Shown piece after piece: positions 14,697-22,472 of a stretch of 64,000 nt of DNA. How positions within the stretch are numbered: position 1 is the first letter of the stretch; each line of letters opens with the position of its first letter. This DNA comes from Sulfurospirillum sp001602955 (lineage in GTDB: Bacteria > Campylobacterota > Campylobacteria > Campylobacterales > Sulfurospirillaceae). The position numbers and the translations under genes were made by a program. The stretch lies in the NCBI GenBank assembly GCA_001602955.1, contig LVAC01000008.1, forward strand, positions 62,001-126,000, written 5' to 3'. The notes under the pieces were generated by a model, which did not search any database, was not told the origin of the DNA, and was given only the letters and a program-made list of their open reading frames with translations.

Positions 14697-14762
14697 TGAT
14701 GGCATTAGGCATTCAACATATTAGCACCTACTAGAGAAAAAAAGGTTTTGCGCGTGCCATCA
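14697..14762 (+). ncRNA. Hairpin unit G of the array
   Basis: TGATGGCA/TGCCATCA (14697-14704, 14755-14762) closes a 66-base unit. It holds the same two internal motifs as unit F (CATTCAACA and AAAGGTTTTGCGCGTG) in the same order, but a different closing helix. Keeping the helix while its sequence changes supports a selected RNA fold. Confidence 0.5.
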
Positions 14763-14770
14763 AATCATTA

Positions 14771-14838
14771 AAGCCATTGACGAATACTGCGCGCAGATCA
14801 TCGGTCACAAGAGTTAACGGGGTGACGGTCAATGGCTT
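14771..14838 (+). ncRNA. Hairpin unit H of the array
   Basis: AAGCCATTGAC/GTCAATGGCTT (14771-14781, 14828-14838), 11 bp and perfect, encloses a CTGCGCGCAG hairpin and a GTCAC/GTGAC arm placed where a T-arm would be. It ends 19 bases before the next start codon. A frame open from 14777 crosses it, but the gene probably starts at 14858. Confidence 0.5.
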
Positions 14839-14857
14839 AGATCAAGAAAGAAGTAAC

Positions 14858-15025
14858 ATGACAGTAAAGCAAGAACTAACCCAGATAAAAGACGCGCTAA
14901 TTTTGACTCATTTCAGCGTCTCTTGCTTAGTCGAGCTGATAAAGCAAGGCATGAGTGAAGAAGAGATAGAAAAGGCGATCAAAGAAGTTCAAGAGATAAA
15001 AGAAACCATAGAGGAGTGCTTATGA
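14858..15025 (+). CDS. Small acidic coiled-coil phage protein
   Basis: A 55-residue helical protein starting at ATG 14858, chosen over an earlier ATG at 14777 because that one lies inside RNA unit H and this one has AAGAAAGAAG upstream. The C-terminal half is a Glu/Lys-rich amphipathic helix. It overlaps the next gene by ATGA. Unknown function. Confidence 0.5.
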   Translation: MTVKQELTQIKDALILTHFSVSCLVELIKQGMSEEEIEKAIKEVQEIKETIEECL

Positions 15026-15198
15026 AATGCCCAAAATGTGAAGCGAAGTTCCCATCGTACTATAAGGAATGCCCTTGCTGTAAAAACAAGGCAATTGAAA
15101 AAGAAGTCTATGCCCCTCAGGAGCTAGAGATTGAAGTGGTTGAGCCAGTCAGCCCTTTTGTAGAGGGAGGAGATATAGATGGCATGGGAAGTGATTGA
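15022..15198 (+). CDS. Small zinc-ribbon protein
   Basis: A 58-residue protein with CPKCEAKF and CPCC (residues about 3-21), a four-cysteine zinc site, then an acidic tail. GAGGAG stands before ATG 15022, which overlaps the previous stop. Phage genomes often carry such small zinc proteins; the role is unknown. Confidence 0.55.
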   Translation: MKCPKCEAKFPSYYKECPCCKNKAIEKEVYAPQELEIEVVEPVSPFVEGGDIDGMGSD

Positions 15199-15313
15199 TG
15201 ACTTTCATACCAGAGCTAAGGTTTTTGCGTCTGACCTAAATTATGCGTTTTGTACCATCTTAAAAAAATGGGATTTAGTAAATCTGGGTATCCGAGACAG
15301 TACAAATGCATAA
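15179..15313 (+). CDS. 44-residue hypothetical protein
   Basis: ATG 15179, with GGAGGAG 8 bases upstream, opens a 44-codon frame beginning MAWEVIDDFHTRAK and ending in a Lys/Asp-rich segment. It overlaps the end of the zinc-ribbon gene by 20 bases. The strong ribosome-binding site is the main evidence. Confidence 0.5.
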   Translation: MAWEVIDDFHTRAKVFASDLNYAFCTILKKWDLVNLGIRDSTNA

Positions 15314-15334
15314 AATAAAAAATGAAGGATGCAA

Positions 15335-15562
15335 ATGAGTAAAGCAAAAGAAATATTGGAAAAACTTAAAGACAAAGTATTTATGACAGAAAAAGGGTTG
15401 GTTTCTTTCGCGCCTATTATCGGCGAAGCCATAGCAGATATTGACGCCAAAAATGAAGAGATTAAGCTATTAAAACAATGCGTAGAAGAAGCGATCAAGC
15501 GACCGATGGGCGTTGAGCCGAGCATTTATAGCGATTACAAAATGTCAAAGGAGAACGCATGA
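15335..15562 (+). CDS. Hypothetical phage protein
   Basis: A 75-residue helical protein; ATG 15335 is preferred because GAAGGA ends five bases before it, while the ATG at 15329 overlaps that site. The sequence has a central IIGEAIADIDAKNEEIKLL helix. Its stop overlaps the next start by 4 bases. Not recognised. Confidence 0.5.
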   Translation: MSKAKEILEKLKDKVFMTEKGLVSFAPIIGEAIADIDAKNEEIKLLKQCVEEAIKRPMGVEPSIYSDYKMSKENA

Positions 15563-15873
15563 CAGAAACGCAATTAAAACAAAAAAGTATTTCCGATCTT
15601 TGCCGAATAGCTAAAAATTACAAATTTTCTATCAAGGAAGTAATCATAAAAGCTATTTTGGAACACATAAAAAACCAAAAGAGCACAAAAAACCCTGAAA
15701 CGCAAAAGCCTGAAACTTGCATATGGTCTTACGTAGAATGGAATGACGGCGATATGTGGAAAGGCGAATGCGGAATAAACTGGGTTGTGCTAGATGGAAC
15801 TCCGAAAGAAAACGGCATTAACTTCTGCCCAAGATGCGGAAGAAAATTGATTGAGGAGGAGATGACATGCTAA
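15559..15873 (+). CDS. Phage protein with C-terminal zinc ribbon
   Basis: A 104-residue protein: an N-terminal helical region, a Lys/Pro-rich linker, then WKGECGINWVVLDG and CPRCGRKLIEE at about 72-100. Three of the usual four zinc cysteines are plain, with another in the WNDGD/ETCIW segment. Similar Trp/Cys modules end many small phage proteins. Unknown function. Confidence 0.5.
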   Translation: MTETQLKQKSISDLCRIAKNYKFSIKEVIIKAILEHIKNQKSTKNPETQKPETCIWSYVEWNDGDMWKGECGINWVVLDGTPKENGINFCPRCGRKLIEEEMTC

Positions 15874-16085
15874 TTGGATATTGCACATCATTCCAGCTTG
15901 GGGATAAAGTTAAGCCAGTTGGGCAAAAAGATTTTGAACCTATCATGACGGTATGCGCTATACAAATTAGGCAGTCACAGACTGGGGTGCAAGAAGAATT
16001 TCGAGTTGATTGGTTTGATGGCACATTTAATACTGCGTGGGCAGAAGCACATCAGATTTGCCAAGACAATAAAAATAAATCATAA
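15867..16085 (+). CDS. Small hypothetical phage protein
   Basis: A 72-residue, probably beta-barrel protein (LGDKVKPVGQKDFEPIMTV, then FRVDWFDGTFNTAW), resembling small SH3-like phage proteins. It overlaps the previous gene by 7 bases. No function can be assigned. Confidence 0.5.
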   Translation: MLIGYCTSFQLGDKVKPVGQKDFEPIMTVCAIQIRQSQTGVQEEFRVDWFDGTFNTAWAEAHQICQDNKNKS

Positions 16086-16094
16086 GGACACAAA

Positions 16095-16496
16095 ATGTTA
16101 AACGAGTTAGCAAAAGAGATCAATAAAGGTGTTAGGGCAAAAGGTTTTTGGGATAGTATGGATAATGCGGTATCAAGCTTGGAAGACCATGCGCTTGAAT
16201 ATATTGGGAGTACGGAATGTGCAATCGTTAAAGCAACCAAAGACGCTTTCATCGCCCAAAAAATTGCGCTCATCCAAAGCGAACTCGGCGAGGCGTTAGA
16301 GGCGATGAGAAAAGGCGACTACACGGCAGACGGATATGGTGTCGGCAAAAAAGACAGCTTCGCCGATGAGCTTATTGATGCCGCTTATCGAATTTTTGAT
16401 TTAGCTGGAGAGCTTGGAATCGATCTTGATGCCCAACTCGCTTTTAAGATGGCATACAACGCGCAACGAGAAATAAAGCACGGAAAGGAGTTTTGA
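16095..16496 (+). CDS. MazG-like nucleotide pyrophosphohydrolase
   Basis: A 133-residue all-alpha NTP pyrophosphatase type protein. The metal-binding pattern is ALIQSELGEALEAMRKGD (about 56-73) and FADELIDAAYRIFDLAGELGI (about 92-112), giving the E-x-x-E and E-x-x-D sites of MazG/dUTPase-like enzymes. It probably hydrolyses (d)NTPs, or alarmones, during infection. The start has a good ribosome site and the stop overlaps the next gene by one base. Confidence 0.75.
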   Translation: MLNELAKEINKGVRAKGFWDSMDNAVSSLEDHALEYIGSTECAIVKATKDAFIAQKIALIQSELGEALEAMRKGDYTADGYGVGKKDSFADELIDAAYRIFDLAGELGIDLDAQLAFKMAYNAQREIKHGKEF

Positions 16497-16717
16497 TGAG
16501 TACAACATTGAGGCACTACGCCATATTTGTGCTGATAGGTTTAATGAACCAATATCTTATTGGGGCATTTATACGATGGGATATTTTGTGGTGGGGAGAG
16601 TTGCCATCTTGGAGTGAGGAAAGCCGAGGAGCTTACATATTTTTACTTTTTGCGGTTATTGCATTAAGCGTTTTATTTGGTTGTGCATTCATGGAATATA
16701 AGAGGAAGGAGTTTTGA
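16496..16717 (+). CDS. Small two-pass membrane protein
   Basis: A 73-residue protein with two hydrophobic segments (about 8-28 and 46-66) and a basic C-terminus, starting at ATG 16496 with GGAAAGGAG upstream. It overlaps both neighbours by one base. Holin-like in topology, but located among early accessory genes, so its role is open. Confidence 0.5.
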   Translation: MSTTLRHYAIFVLIGLMNQYLIGAFIRWDILWWGELPSWSEESRGAYIFLLFAVIALSVLFGCAFMEYKRKEF

Positions 16718-17115
16718 TGAATATCGAAGTAAGCAGTAAATGGCAACACAAAGAAAGCGGTGCGGTTGTAGAGGTTATTGATTTAGTAAGAGTATGCGTT
16801 GAAGAATATGAAAAATCAGGACATGAAAATACAATTTGGTATGAGTTTTTAAGCGATACAAAAAAATGGCGTGATAGACACGTTTTAACAGAATCCGACT
16901 TCTTAGATCAATACAAGCCTTACGAGCCAGTTTATGAGTATGGATATGCTTATTATGAAAATAATTTGGGGTGGAATTTATTTACTGATTACTTGACAGA
17001 AGAAGAAGCAAAAACAAAAATGGAATTAAAGGGATATGATAAATATCAACGCTTAGACTTCACAAAAAGAGAACGCAGTTGTCTAAAAGGAGAAGATGAT
17101 GTACATAGAAGTTGA
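16717..17115 (+). CDS. Hypothetical phage protein
   Basis: A 132-residue protein rich in Tyr, Trp, Glu and Lys, with no recognised motif (segment YEPVYEYGYAYYENNLGW in the middle). GGAAGGAG precedes ATG 16717. The last 20 bases overlap the excisionase-like gene. Confidence 0.45.
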   Translation: MNIEVSSKWQHKESGAVVEVIDLVRVCVEEYEKSGHENTIWYEFLSDTKKWRDRHVLTESDFLDQYKPYEPVYEYGYAYYENNLGWNLFTDYLTEEEAKTKMELKGYDKYQRLDFTKRERSCLKGEDDVHRS

Positions 17116-17395
17116 TGTTGACCAGCTCGCGGAAAAGGTGGCAGATCGCTTGATGGTCGTCCTTGGAACTGCGATTCAAAGGAAAATTTATCCAGTTGAG
17201 ATCAAGGGAGATTTTGAGGCAGGAAATCTAATCGGTATAAGCGGAGACGCGATGAAGCAAAGGCGTTACAACGGATTTTATATTGAGGGGAAACATTTCT
17301 ACAAAAAATCTGATAAAATTGTCATGTGGTTTAGAGATGCCCTACTCGAAGAGGAGGCATTAAATGGCAGAAGTAAAACTATACTCGCGTCCTAG
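17096..17395 (+). CDS. Putative excisionase / wHTH DNA-binding protein
   Basis: A 99-residue protein directly upstream of the integrase and overlapping it by 32 bases. The C-terminal half (GISGDAMKQRRYNGFYIEGKHFYKKSDKIVMW, quoted here only as its outline: helix, turn, helix, wing) fits a winged-helix of the excisionase/MerR type at about residues 46-82. Position next to int suggests directionality control of integration, but the call is from fold and context. Confidence 0.55.
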   Translation: MMYIEVDVDQLAEKVADRLMVVLGTAIQRKIYPVEIKGDFEAGNLIGISGDAMKQRRYNGFYIEGKHFYKKSDKIVMWFRDALLEEEALNGRSKTILAS

Positions 17396-18407
17396 CAAGG
17401 ATGGCGAGAAGATTTACGCTGAGTATTACGATCATGTCGGGAAGAGAGTTAGGAAGTCGCTCAACCTCCCAAGCACAAAAGTGAATATGGCTTATGCTCG
17501 AAAGCATATCGTGCCTGAAATTGAACGAAAGATCAAATACGGTATAGAGGCTCGAAAGTATAAGCTATCAGAGTTTACACTCTCGGTTATTGCACAAGCG
17601 AAAGAGGAAAAGAAGCGTAGCACGTGGGTAACATACCAATATGCGGTAAACAAGTTCAATAAAATAATGGGAGACGTGAACGTTGAGGATGTTACAATTA
17701 TTGACATTGAAAAATATGTCAAGGCTTTAAAGGTTGATGGGCTGGAATCTGCGAGCATAAGCTTGTACTTGTCCCCGATCAGCCAAGCTTTCAATGACGC
17801 AATTCGTATGGGGATTATCGTTCAAAACCCTGTTACGCTTGCTAGAAGACCGAAAGTTCAAAACAAAGAGTACAAGGTGTTTAACCTCGTTCAGATTAAA
17901 ACGCTTCTTGATCGATCAGAGGGGGAGTTAAAGACATACCTACACTTTGCGTTATTCATCGGTGCGAGACCAAACGAGATTATTGGCTTAAAGTGGAAGG
18001 ACGTCGGAGACGCAAGGATTCACATTGAAAGAACCAAGGTTCAGAGACTATATGAGAACCCTCCGAAGAATGGTAAAGATCGGTACATAGGCATAATGAA
18101 ACCGCTAAGAGACCATCTGTCAACCATTGAGCGAGGCGGCAAGGATGACTACATCTTTACAAGAACCTATGAAGAGATAAGGGTTTCGTATCTTAAACTA
18201 TTGAAGTTGCTTGGGTACGAAAAAAGAGTGTTGCATACGTTGAGGCATACTTTCACATCTCTTCTATACCAAGCAAGAGAAAATCAAACTATGATCAAAG
18301 ACTTCCTCGGTCACGGTTCGATGGAAATGATCAATAAAAAGTATGCCCATCATATGGAAGATGAGTTTGATTTGAAGCGCACAGAGAGTATATTTGCATC
18401 AAATTAG
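17364..18407 (+). CDS. int: Tyrosine integrase
   Basis: A 347-residue phage integrase. An N-terminal arm-type DNA-binding segment (1-65) is followed by a SAM-like core-binding domain (about 70-165) and the catalytic domain with Arg202 (GARPNEI), a Lys near 238, His291-x-x-Arg294 (HTLRHTF), His317 (LGHGS) and nucleophile Tyr327 (KKYAHH). All catalytic residues are present. It is the last prophage gene, and host genes resume 138 bp later, so the right attachment site should be in that gap. Confidence 0.93.
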   Translation: MAEVKLYSRPSKDGEKIYAEYYDHVGKRVRKSLNLPSTKVNMAYARKHIVPEIERKIKYGIEARKYKLSEFTLSVIAQAKEEKKRSTWVTYQYAVNKFNKIMGDVNVEDVTIIDIEKYVKALKVDGLESASISLYLSPISQAFNDAIRMGIIVQNPVTLARRPKVQNKEYKVFNLVQIKTLLDRSEGELKTYLHFALFIGARPNEIIGLKWKDVGDARIHIERTKVQRLYENPPKNGKDRYIGIMKPLRDHLSTIERGGKDDYIFTRTYEEIRVSYLKLLKLLGYEKRVLHTLRHTFTSLLYQARENQTMIKDFLGHGSMEMINKKYAHHMEDEFDLKRTESIFASN

Positions 18408-18545
18408 ACATTGGCACAAATTTGGCACAAATTAAAAAGCACAACTGCTAATCAAGGCTATATAGGCACTTCATTTGAAAGTGTGATTAAAAGCTCATTA
18501 ATGTATAATTAAACCCTATAACCTAAGCGCACAAGAGGATTTTTT
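18408..18545. other. Right prophage border: integrase-side repeats, att candidate, host promoter
   Basis: TTGGCACAAA occurs twice (18411-18420 and 18422-18431) just after the integrase stop, matching the pair near 7880. The attachment core is probably between here and about 18500, but the left copy is outside the window, so it cannot be defined. TATAAT at 18504-18509 is a likely -10 for aguB, and AAGAGGA near 18533 is its ribosome site. Confidence 0.5.
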
Positions 18546-19418
18546 ATGAAAGTCGGACTCATCCAACACGCCATTGAAAGCACGTCAGAAAAAACCATAG
18601 CTAAGAGCGTTTCCCTCATCCAAAAAGCCGCTCGTGAGGGCGCAGAGCTTGTCGTTTTGCAAGAACTCCACCAAGATCGCTACTTCTGCATCAATGAAGA
18701 TGTCGCGTGTTTTGACCTCGCGAGCAACTGGGAAAGCGACATCGCTTTTTGGTCTAGCATCGCCAAAGAAAACAAGGTCGTTTTAGTCACGTCCCTTTTT
18801 GAAAAACGCTCCGCAGGTCTGTACCACAACACCGCCGTCGTCTTTGAAAAAGATGGCACCATAGCCGGCAAATACCGCAAAATGCACATCCCCGATGACC
18901 CCGGTTTTTACGAAAAATTCTACTTCACCCCAGGCGATATGGGCTACAACCCCATCCAAACCAGTGTCGGCAAACTAGGACTTTTGGTCTGTTGGGATCA
19001 ATGGTACCCCGAAGCCGCACGCTTAATGGCGTTAAAAGGTGCAGACATGCTCATCTACCCCACCGCTATCGGTTGGTTTGATGAAGACATGGAAGATGAA
19101 AAACGAAGACAATGCGACGCATGGGAAACCGTACAACGCGGACACGCCATCGCCAATGGCTTACCCGTCATTAGCGTCAATCGCATCGGTAAAGAAGCGG
19201 ACAACCACGGCGTGTTAGACGGCATCCGCTTCTGGGGCAACTCCTTTGTAGCAGGACCACAAGGCGAAATCATCGTGCGTGCCAGCCACGACCAAGAAGA
19301 AGTGCTCATCGTCGATGTTGACCTACAAAGAGGCGAACACGTCAGACGCATCTGGCCATTTTTACGTGATAGAAGAATTGAGACTTACGGGGATTTGACA
19401 AAACGATTTATCGACTAA
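18546..19418 (+). CDS. aguB: N-carbamoylputrescine amidase
   Basis: A 290-residue nitrilase-superfamily amidase that converts N-carbamoylputrescine to putrescine, CO2 and ammonia in the agmatine route to polyamines. The catalytic triad is visible: Glu40 in VVLQELH, Lys112 in YRKMHIPDD, Cys149 in LLVCWDQWYPE. Full length for AguB. It is the first host gene after the prophage; no agmatine deiminase gene is beside it in this window. Nitrilase paralogues differ in substrate, but the sequence around Cys and DDPGFYEKFYF is typical of AguB. Confidence 0.88.
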   Translation: MKVGLIQHAIESTSEKTIAKSVSLIQKAAREGAELVVLQELHQDRYFCINEDVACFDLASNWESDIAFWSSIAKENKVVLVTSLFEKRSAGLYHNTAVVFEKDGTIAGKYRKMHIPDDPGFYEKFYFTPGDMGYNPIQTSVGKLGLLVCWDQWYPEAARLMALKGADMLIYPTAIGWFDEDMEDEKRRQCDAWETVQRGHAIANGLPVISVNRIGKEADNHGVLDGIRFWGNSFVAGPQGEIIVRASHDQEEVLIVDVDLQRGEHVRRIWPFLRDRRIETYGDLTKRFID

Positions 19419-19424
19419 AACCTT

Positions 19425-19458
19425 TTTACATGTAAAGTTTTTTAGCTTTACATGTAAA
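19425..19458. terminator. Hairpin built from two TTTACATGTAAA palindromes
   Basis: TTTACATGTAAAG (19425-19437) and CTTTACATGTAAA (19446-19458) form a perfect 13-bp stem with a T-rich 8-base loop, seven bases after the aguB stop. Each arm is itself a palindrome. It can act as a terminator for aguB, or as a site for the genome-wide ACATGTAA motif. It also lies just 14 bases before the ATPase start, so it may limit read-through into the defence genes. Confidence 0.5.
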
Positions 19459-19472
19459 CCTTTGGAGTGAGT

Positions 19473-21134
19473 ATGGAACTGGTTTATTTGTGGGTTGAAG
19501 AGTATAAAAATATTAAGAATCAGGGGTTTAATTTTTCGCCTAGGTTTACATGTAAGTATGAAAATGGCGAACTCACGATTGAAGAAAAAAAAGACTACGT
19601 TTCAATCTTTCCTGAAAATATCAATGTCACAGCGATTGTTGGGGAAAATGGAAGTGGGAAGAGTAGTTTATTATCTAATATTGATTACCCTAATTATAAA
19701 AATAATTCACTAATACGAAGTAAGAATATTTTAGTTTTTTTACATGAAAGTCATATAAAGATTTGTTCCAATATTCAGGACTTAAAATCATTTCCATTAT
19801 ACGAAATCTCTCCCTTTCCTCCTCGTGAATTCGAGTTCTTTACTTACCATACTGACTTACTTGCACCAATTATTATTAATGATTATTATGACTATTTTTC
19901 TACAGATCATTCATTTAATAATCATATACTCTATGAACTTTACAAAGATTCTAATTGTACCCTTGACTTATATAAGTTCCATTCGATAGTTAATCGTCTT
20001 CTATACAAATATGCTCATTTAGACAATTTATTTTTATTTAATCCACAATCTATGATAATAAGTTTAGTCCTAGAGTCTTTAATTTCAAAAGAATTTGAAT
20101 CTCTTCGCCCATCATTCGAAAAAAAGCCTTTAAGTAATGAATTTAGTAGCGAACCAACAAATATTTATAAATTTTTATATTCATTCTTTGAAAAATCAAA
20201 AAAAGACTATCAAACTTTATTTTTATTTTATATATTTTTCAAACTCTACAATAAAAATAAAGAAATCATATCACTTATAGAAGATTTATTTGACGATCCA
20301 GATATGCAGTTTATTGATTTAAAATCAAATCTTTTTGAACATATTCAAGTTCAGGCAGACGGAGATTTAAATATATTAAAAGAAAATTTCAAAAATTATG
20401 TTGAATTGTTTGAAAAACAAGATTTCTATGGCAGAAACCTCCCTATAATTGAACAATCAGATTCACTTGAAAAGCTATTTGAACCAGCCTTACAAGATAT
20501 AATAAACTTTGAATTTTATAATGAAAAAGATATCGCTTTTAGTAATTTGAGTCATGGAGAAAGACAAATTGTAAGCAGTTCACTTTTGCTTTATGATAAA
20601 ATTATGACTACAACTCTTAATGATCTTGTTATTTGTCTTGATGAACCTGACCTTACACTTCATCCTCAATGGCAGAAACAATACATTTGTAATTTGATTA
20701 AAACTTTTAGTAAATGTCCTCAAAAAAAATTGCACTTTATCATTACCTCCCATTCACCTTTTTTACTTTCAGACCTCCCCAAAGAAAACGTCATTTTTTT
20801 AGAAAATAGCGAACAAGTTTACCCAAATATCGAAACCTTTGGAGCCAATATCCACACCCTACTCTCACATGGTTTTTTTATGAAAGAGGGGCTTATGGGT
20901 GAGTTTGCGAAAAGTAAAATCAATGAAGTGATTGACTATTTGAACGGTAAAACTTCTCCTATTGAAAACGATGACGAAGCACAAAAGTATATTCGCATTA
21001 TCGGTGAACCAATCTTAAAACGACAACTTCAAAAGATGTTAGATAGTAAACACCTCAGTGAAATTGAAAAAATTAAAAAGCAAATAACTAAGCTTCAAAA
21101 AAAGCTTGAAGAGCATCAACATGCACAAGATTAA
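19473..21134 (+). CDS. AAA/ABC-type ATPase of a Septu-like defence pair
   Basis: A 553-residue SMC/RecF-like ATPase. GENGSGKSS (about 57-65) is Walker A, LSHGERQ the ABC signature, VICLDEPDLTLHPQ Walker B with the D-loop, and ITSHSPFLLSDLP the His switch with a following ENVIFL segment. It ends in a coiled-coil tail. ATG 19473 is chosen for GGAG five bases upstream; a GTG is two codons earlier. Its end overlaps an HNH nuclease gene by 14 bases. Such ATPase-HNH pairs are Septu-like (PtuA/PtuB) antiphage systems. Its AT-rich sequence suggests horizontal transfer. Confidence 0.75.
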   Translation: MELVYLWVEEYKNIKNQGFNFSPRFTCKYENGELTIEEKKDYVSIFPENINVTAIVGENGSGKSSLLSNIDYPNYKNNSLIRSKNILVFLHESHIKICSNIQDLKSFPLYEISPFPPREFEFFTYHTDLLAPIIINDYYDYFSTDHSFNNHILYELYKDSNCTLDLYKFHSIVNRLLYKYAHLDNLFLFNPQSMIISLVLESLISKEFESLRPSFEKKPLSNEFSSEPTNIYKFLYSFFEKSKKDYQTLFLFYIFFKLYNKNKEIISLIEDLFDDPDMQFIDLKSNLFEHIQVQADGDLNILKENFKNYVELFEKQDFYGRNLPIIEQSDSLEKLFEPALQDIINFEFYNEKDIAFSNLSHGERQIVSSSLLLYDKIMTTTLNDLVICLDEPDLTLHPQWQKQYICNLIKTFSKCPQKKLHFIITSHSPFLLSDLPKENVIFLENSEQVYPNIETFGANIHTLLSHGFFMKEGLMGEFAKSKINEVIDYLNGKTSPIENDDEAQKYIRIIGEPILKRQLQKMLDSKHLSEIEKIKKQITKLQKKLEEHQHAQD

Positions 21135-22056
21135 TCTTTCACAAACAGTTGTCGATGAATTTTTTACTTCCATTAAAGAACTATTTCCTGATGGTAAATT
21201 ACAAAAAGTTGAAGATAAAAAAGTTTTATGGACAACTTCGTGGTCGGAAATAGATAAACTCATCAAAAAAAAATTACAAGCTTTTGATCCTCAAATATCT
21301 TTTGAAAAAATCATCAAAGCCGACTACGCTTATCTTCAAAAAATAGCACAATTTATCAATGCAAAGCAAAAAATAGTTAAACTTGAAACAAAAGAAAAAG
21401 ACTATTTTTTTACCCTCTATTCACGACTTAAAAAGCCAGAGCATATCAAGAAACTTGATATTAAAGTTTGTCCTTATTGCAATCGAAACTATATTTTCAA
21501 CTTTCAAAAAGGAAAAGACCTCAACGCAACGGCACAACTTGACCATTTTTTCGATAAAAAAACATACCCTTTTTTAGCCGTTAGCGTTTACAATCTAATA
21601 CCGAGTTGTTCTACATGTAATCAACGAAAATCAGCTAAACAAGAAGATATTTTTTACCCCTTTTTAGAAAGCTTTAACGACCATGCAAAATTTGAATACA
21701 AAGGGATAAAAAATAAAGAAGTTAGTAATGGCAACTTCTTTGACGAAGATAGAATTTTGCTTGAACTAAAAGCAATTTCAGAAGAAGAAAAGGTAAAAAA
21801 TCACATTGAAGTTTTTAATCTACAAAACCTTTACAATGAGCACAAAGACATCGTTTCTGAAATTCTTATCAAATCTGAAATGTACAACGAAAGCTACATC
21901 GACGAGCTGATGAAAAACTACGAGGGAACGCTCTTTAAAAATGAAGAAGATTTACTGCGTTTGATCTTTGGTGGCTACATCGCCGATGAAGACTTAGGCA
22001 AGCGCCCTCTTTCCAAACTCACCAAAGATATTTTGGAGCAATTAGAGATCGTCTAA
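21121..22056 (+). CDS. HNH endonuclease partner of Septu-like system
   Basis: A 311-residue protein with a Zn-bound HNH module: CPYCNRNY (Cys117, Cys120), QLDHFFDKKTYPFLAVSVYN (Asp141-His142) and PSCSTCNQRKS (Cys163, Cys166). The spacing and the Tyr-Asn-Leu-Ile-Pro segment are typical for PtuB-like nucleases paired with an ATPase. The start overlaps the ATPase gene, so they are translated together. It presumably cuts DNA when the ATPase senses phage; the trigger is unknown. AT-rich like its partner. Confidence 0.75.
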   Translation: MHKINLSQTVVDEFFTSIKELFPDGKLQKVEDKKVLWTTSWSEIDKLIKKKLQAFDPQISFEKIIKADYAYLQKIAQFINAKQKIVKLETKEKDYFFTLYSRLKKPEHIKKLDIKVCPYCNRNYIFNFQKGKDLNATAQLDHFFDKKTYPFLAVSVYNLIPSCSTCNQRKSAKQEDIFYPFLESFNDHAKFEYKGIKNKEVSNGNFFDEDRILLELKAISEEEKVKNHIEVFNLQNLYNEHKDIVSEILIKSEMYNESYIDELMKNYEGTLFKNEEDLLRLIFGGYIADEDLGKRPLSKLTKDILEQLEIV

Positions 22057-22142
22057 AACCGCTTTTTTCGATCTCGCGTATGGTTTCTTGGCTACTCGTT
22101 TGTAGGTGCTTCGGGTGACGTTGCGGCAATTTTTGCGCTATA

Positions 22143-22166
22143 CGTTATATTTTAAATTATATTACG
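22143..22166. promoter_or_regulatory. Candidate ModE-type palindrome
   Basis: CGTTATAT and ATATTACG flank eight A/T bases and form an imperfect inverted repeat similar to the CGTTATAT-N-ATATAACG sites bound by the molybdate regulator ModE. It lies upstream of a small membrane protein and a molybdate-binding Mop protein. The ModE assignment is an inference from sequence and context. Confidence 0.4.
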
Positions 22167-22201
22167 GTACAATATGTTTCATTGCACTAAGGAGAAGCAC
22201 G

Positions 22202-22363
22202 ATGAGTGAAGTTTACGCTATCTTTTTGTCCGCCGTTTTTTCAAGTTTTATCGTCACTTTGGGTATCGCAACGCTCATCGGTACGGTATATGTCCTGACG
22301 TATAAATGCTTTGCATCGTATATTTCATTTGACAAAATCGCACAAGCCGGAAAGAAAAAATAA
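22202..22363 (+). CDS. Small single-pass membrane protein
   Basis: A 53-residue protein starting at ATG 22202 with AAGGAGAAG upstream; the longer frame to 22106 includes a promoter region and is rejected. Residues about 8-33 form a long hydrophobic helix (FLSAVFSSFIVTLGIATLIG); the tail is basic (AGKKK). It stands 110 bp before the Mop gene, possibly co-regulated. Unknown function. Confidence 0.55.
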   Translation: MSEVYAIFLSAVFSSFIVTLGIATLIGTVYVLTYKCFASYISFDKIAQAGKKK

Positions 22364-22472
22364 CACCGCATTGGGATGATTTCGTTAGCAATTGACATTA
22401 CATATCCGTCCGTGACATAATTCTCACATGTATTAAGTTTTAGCTTAATCAACACACTCAAAGGAGTTATAC

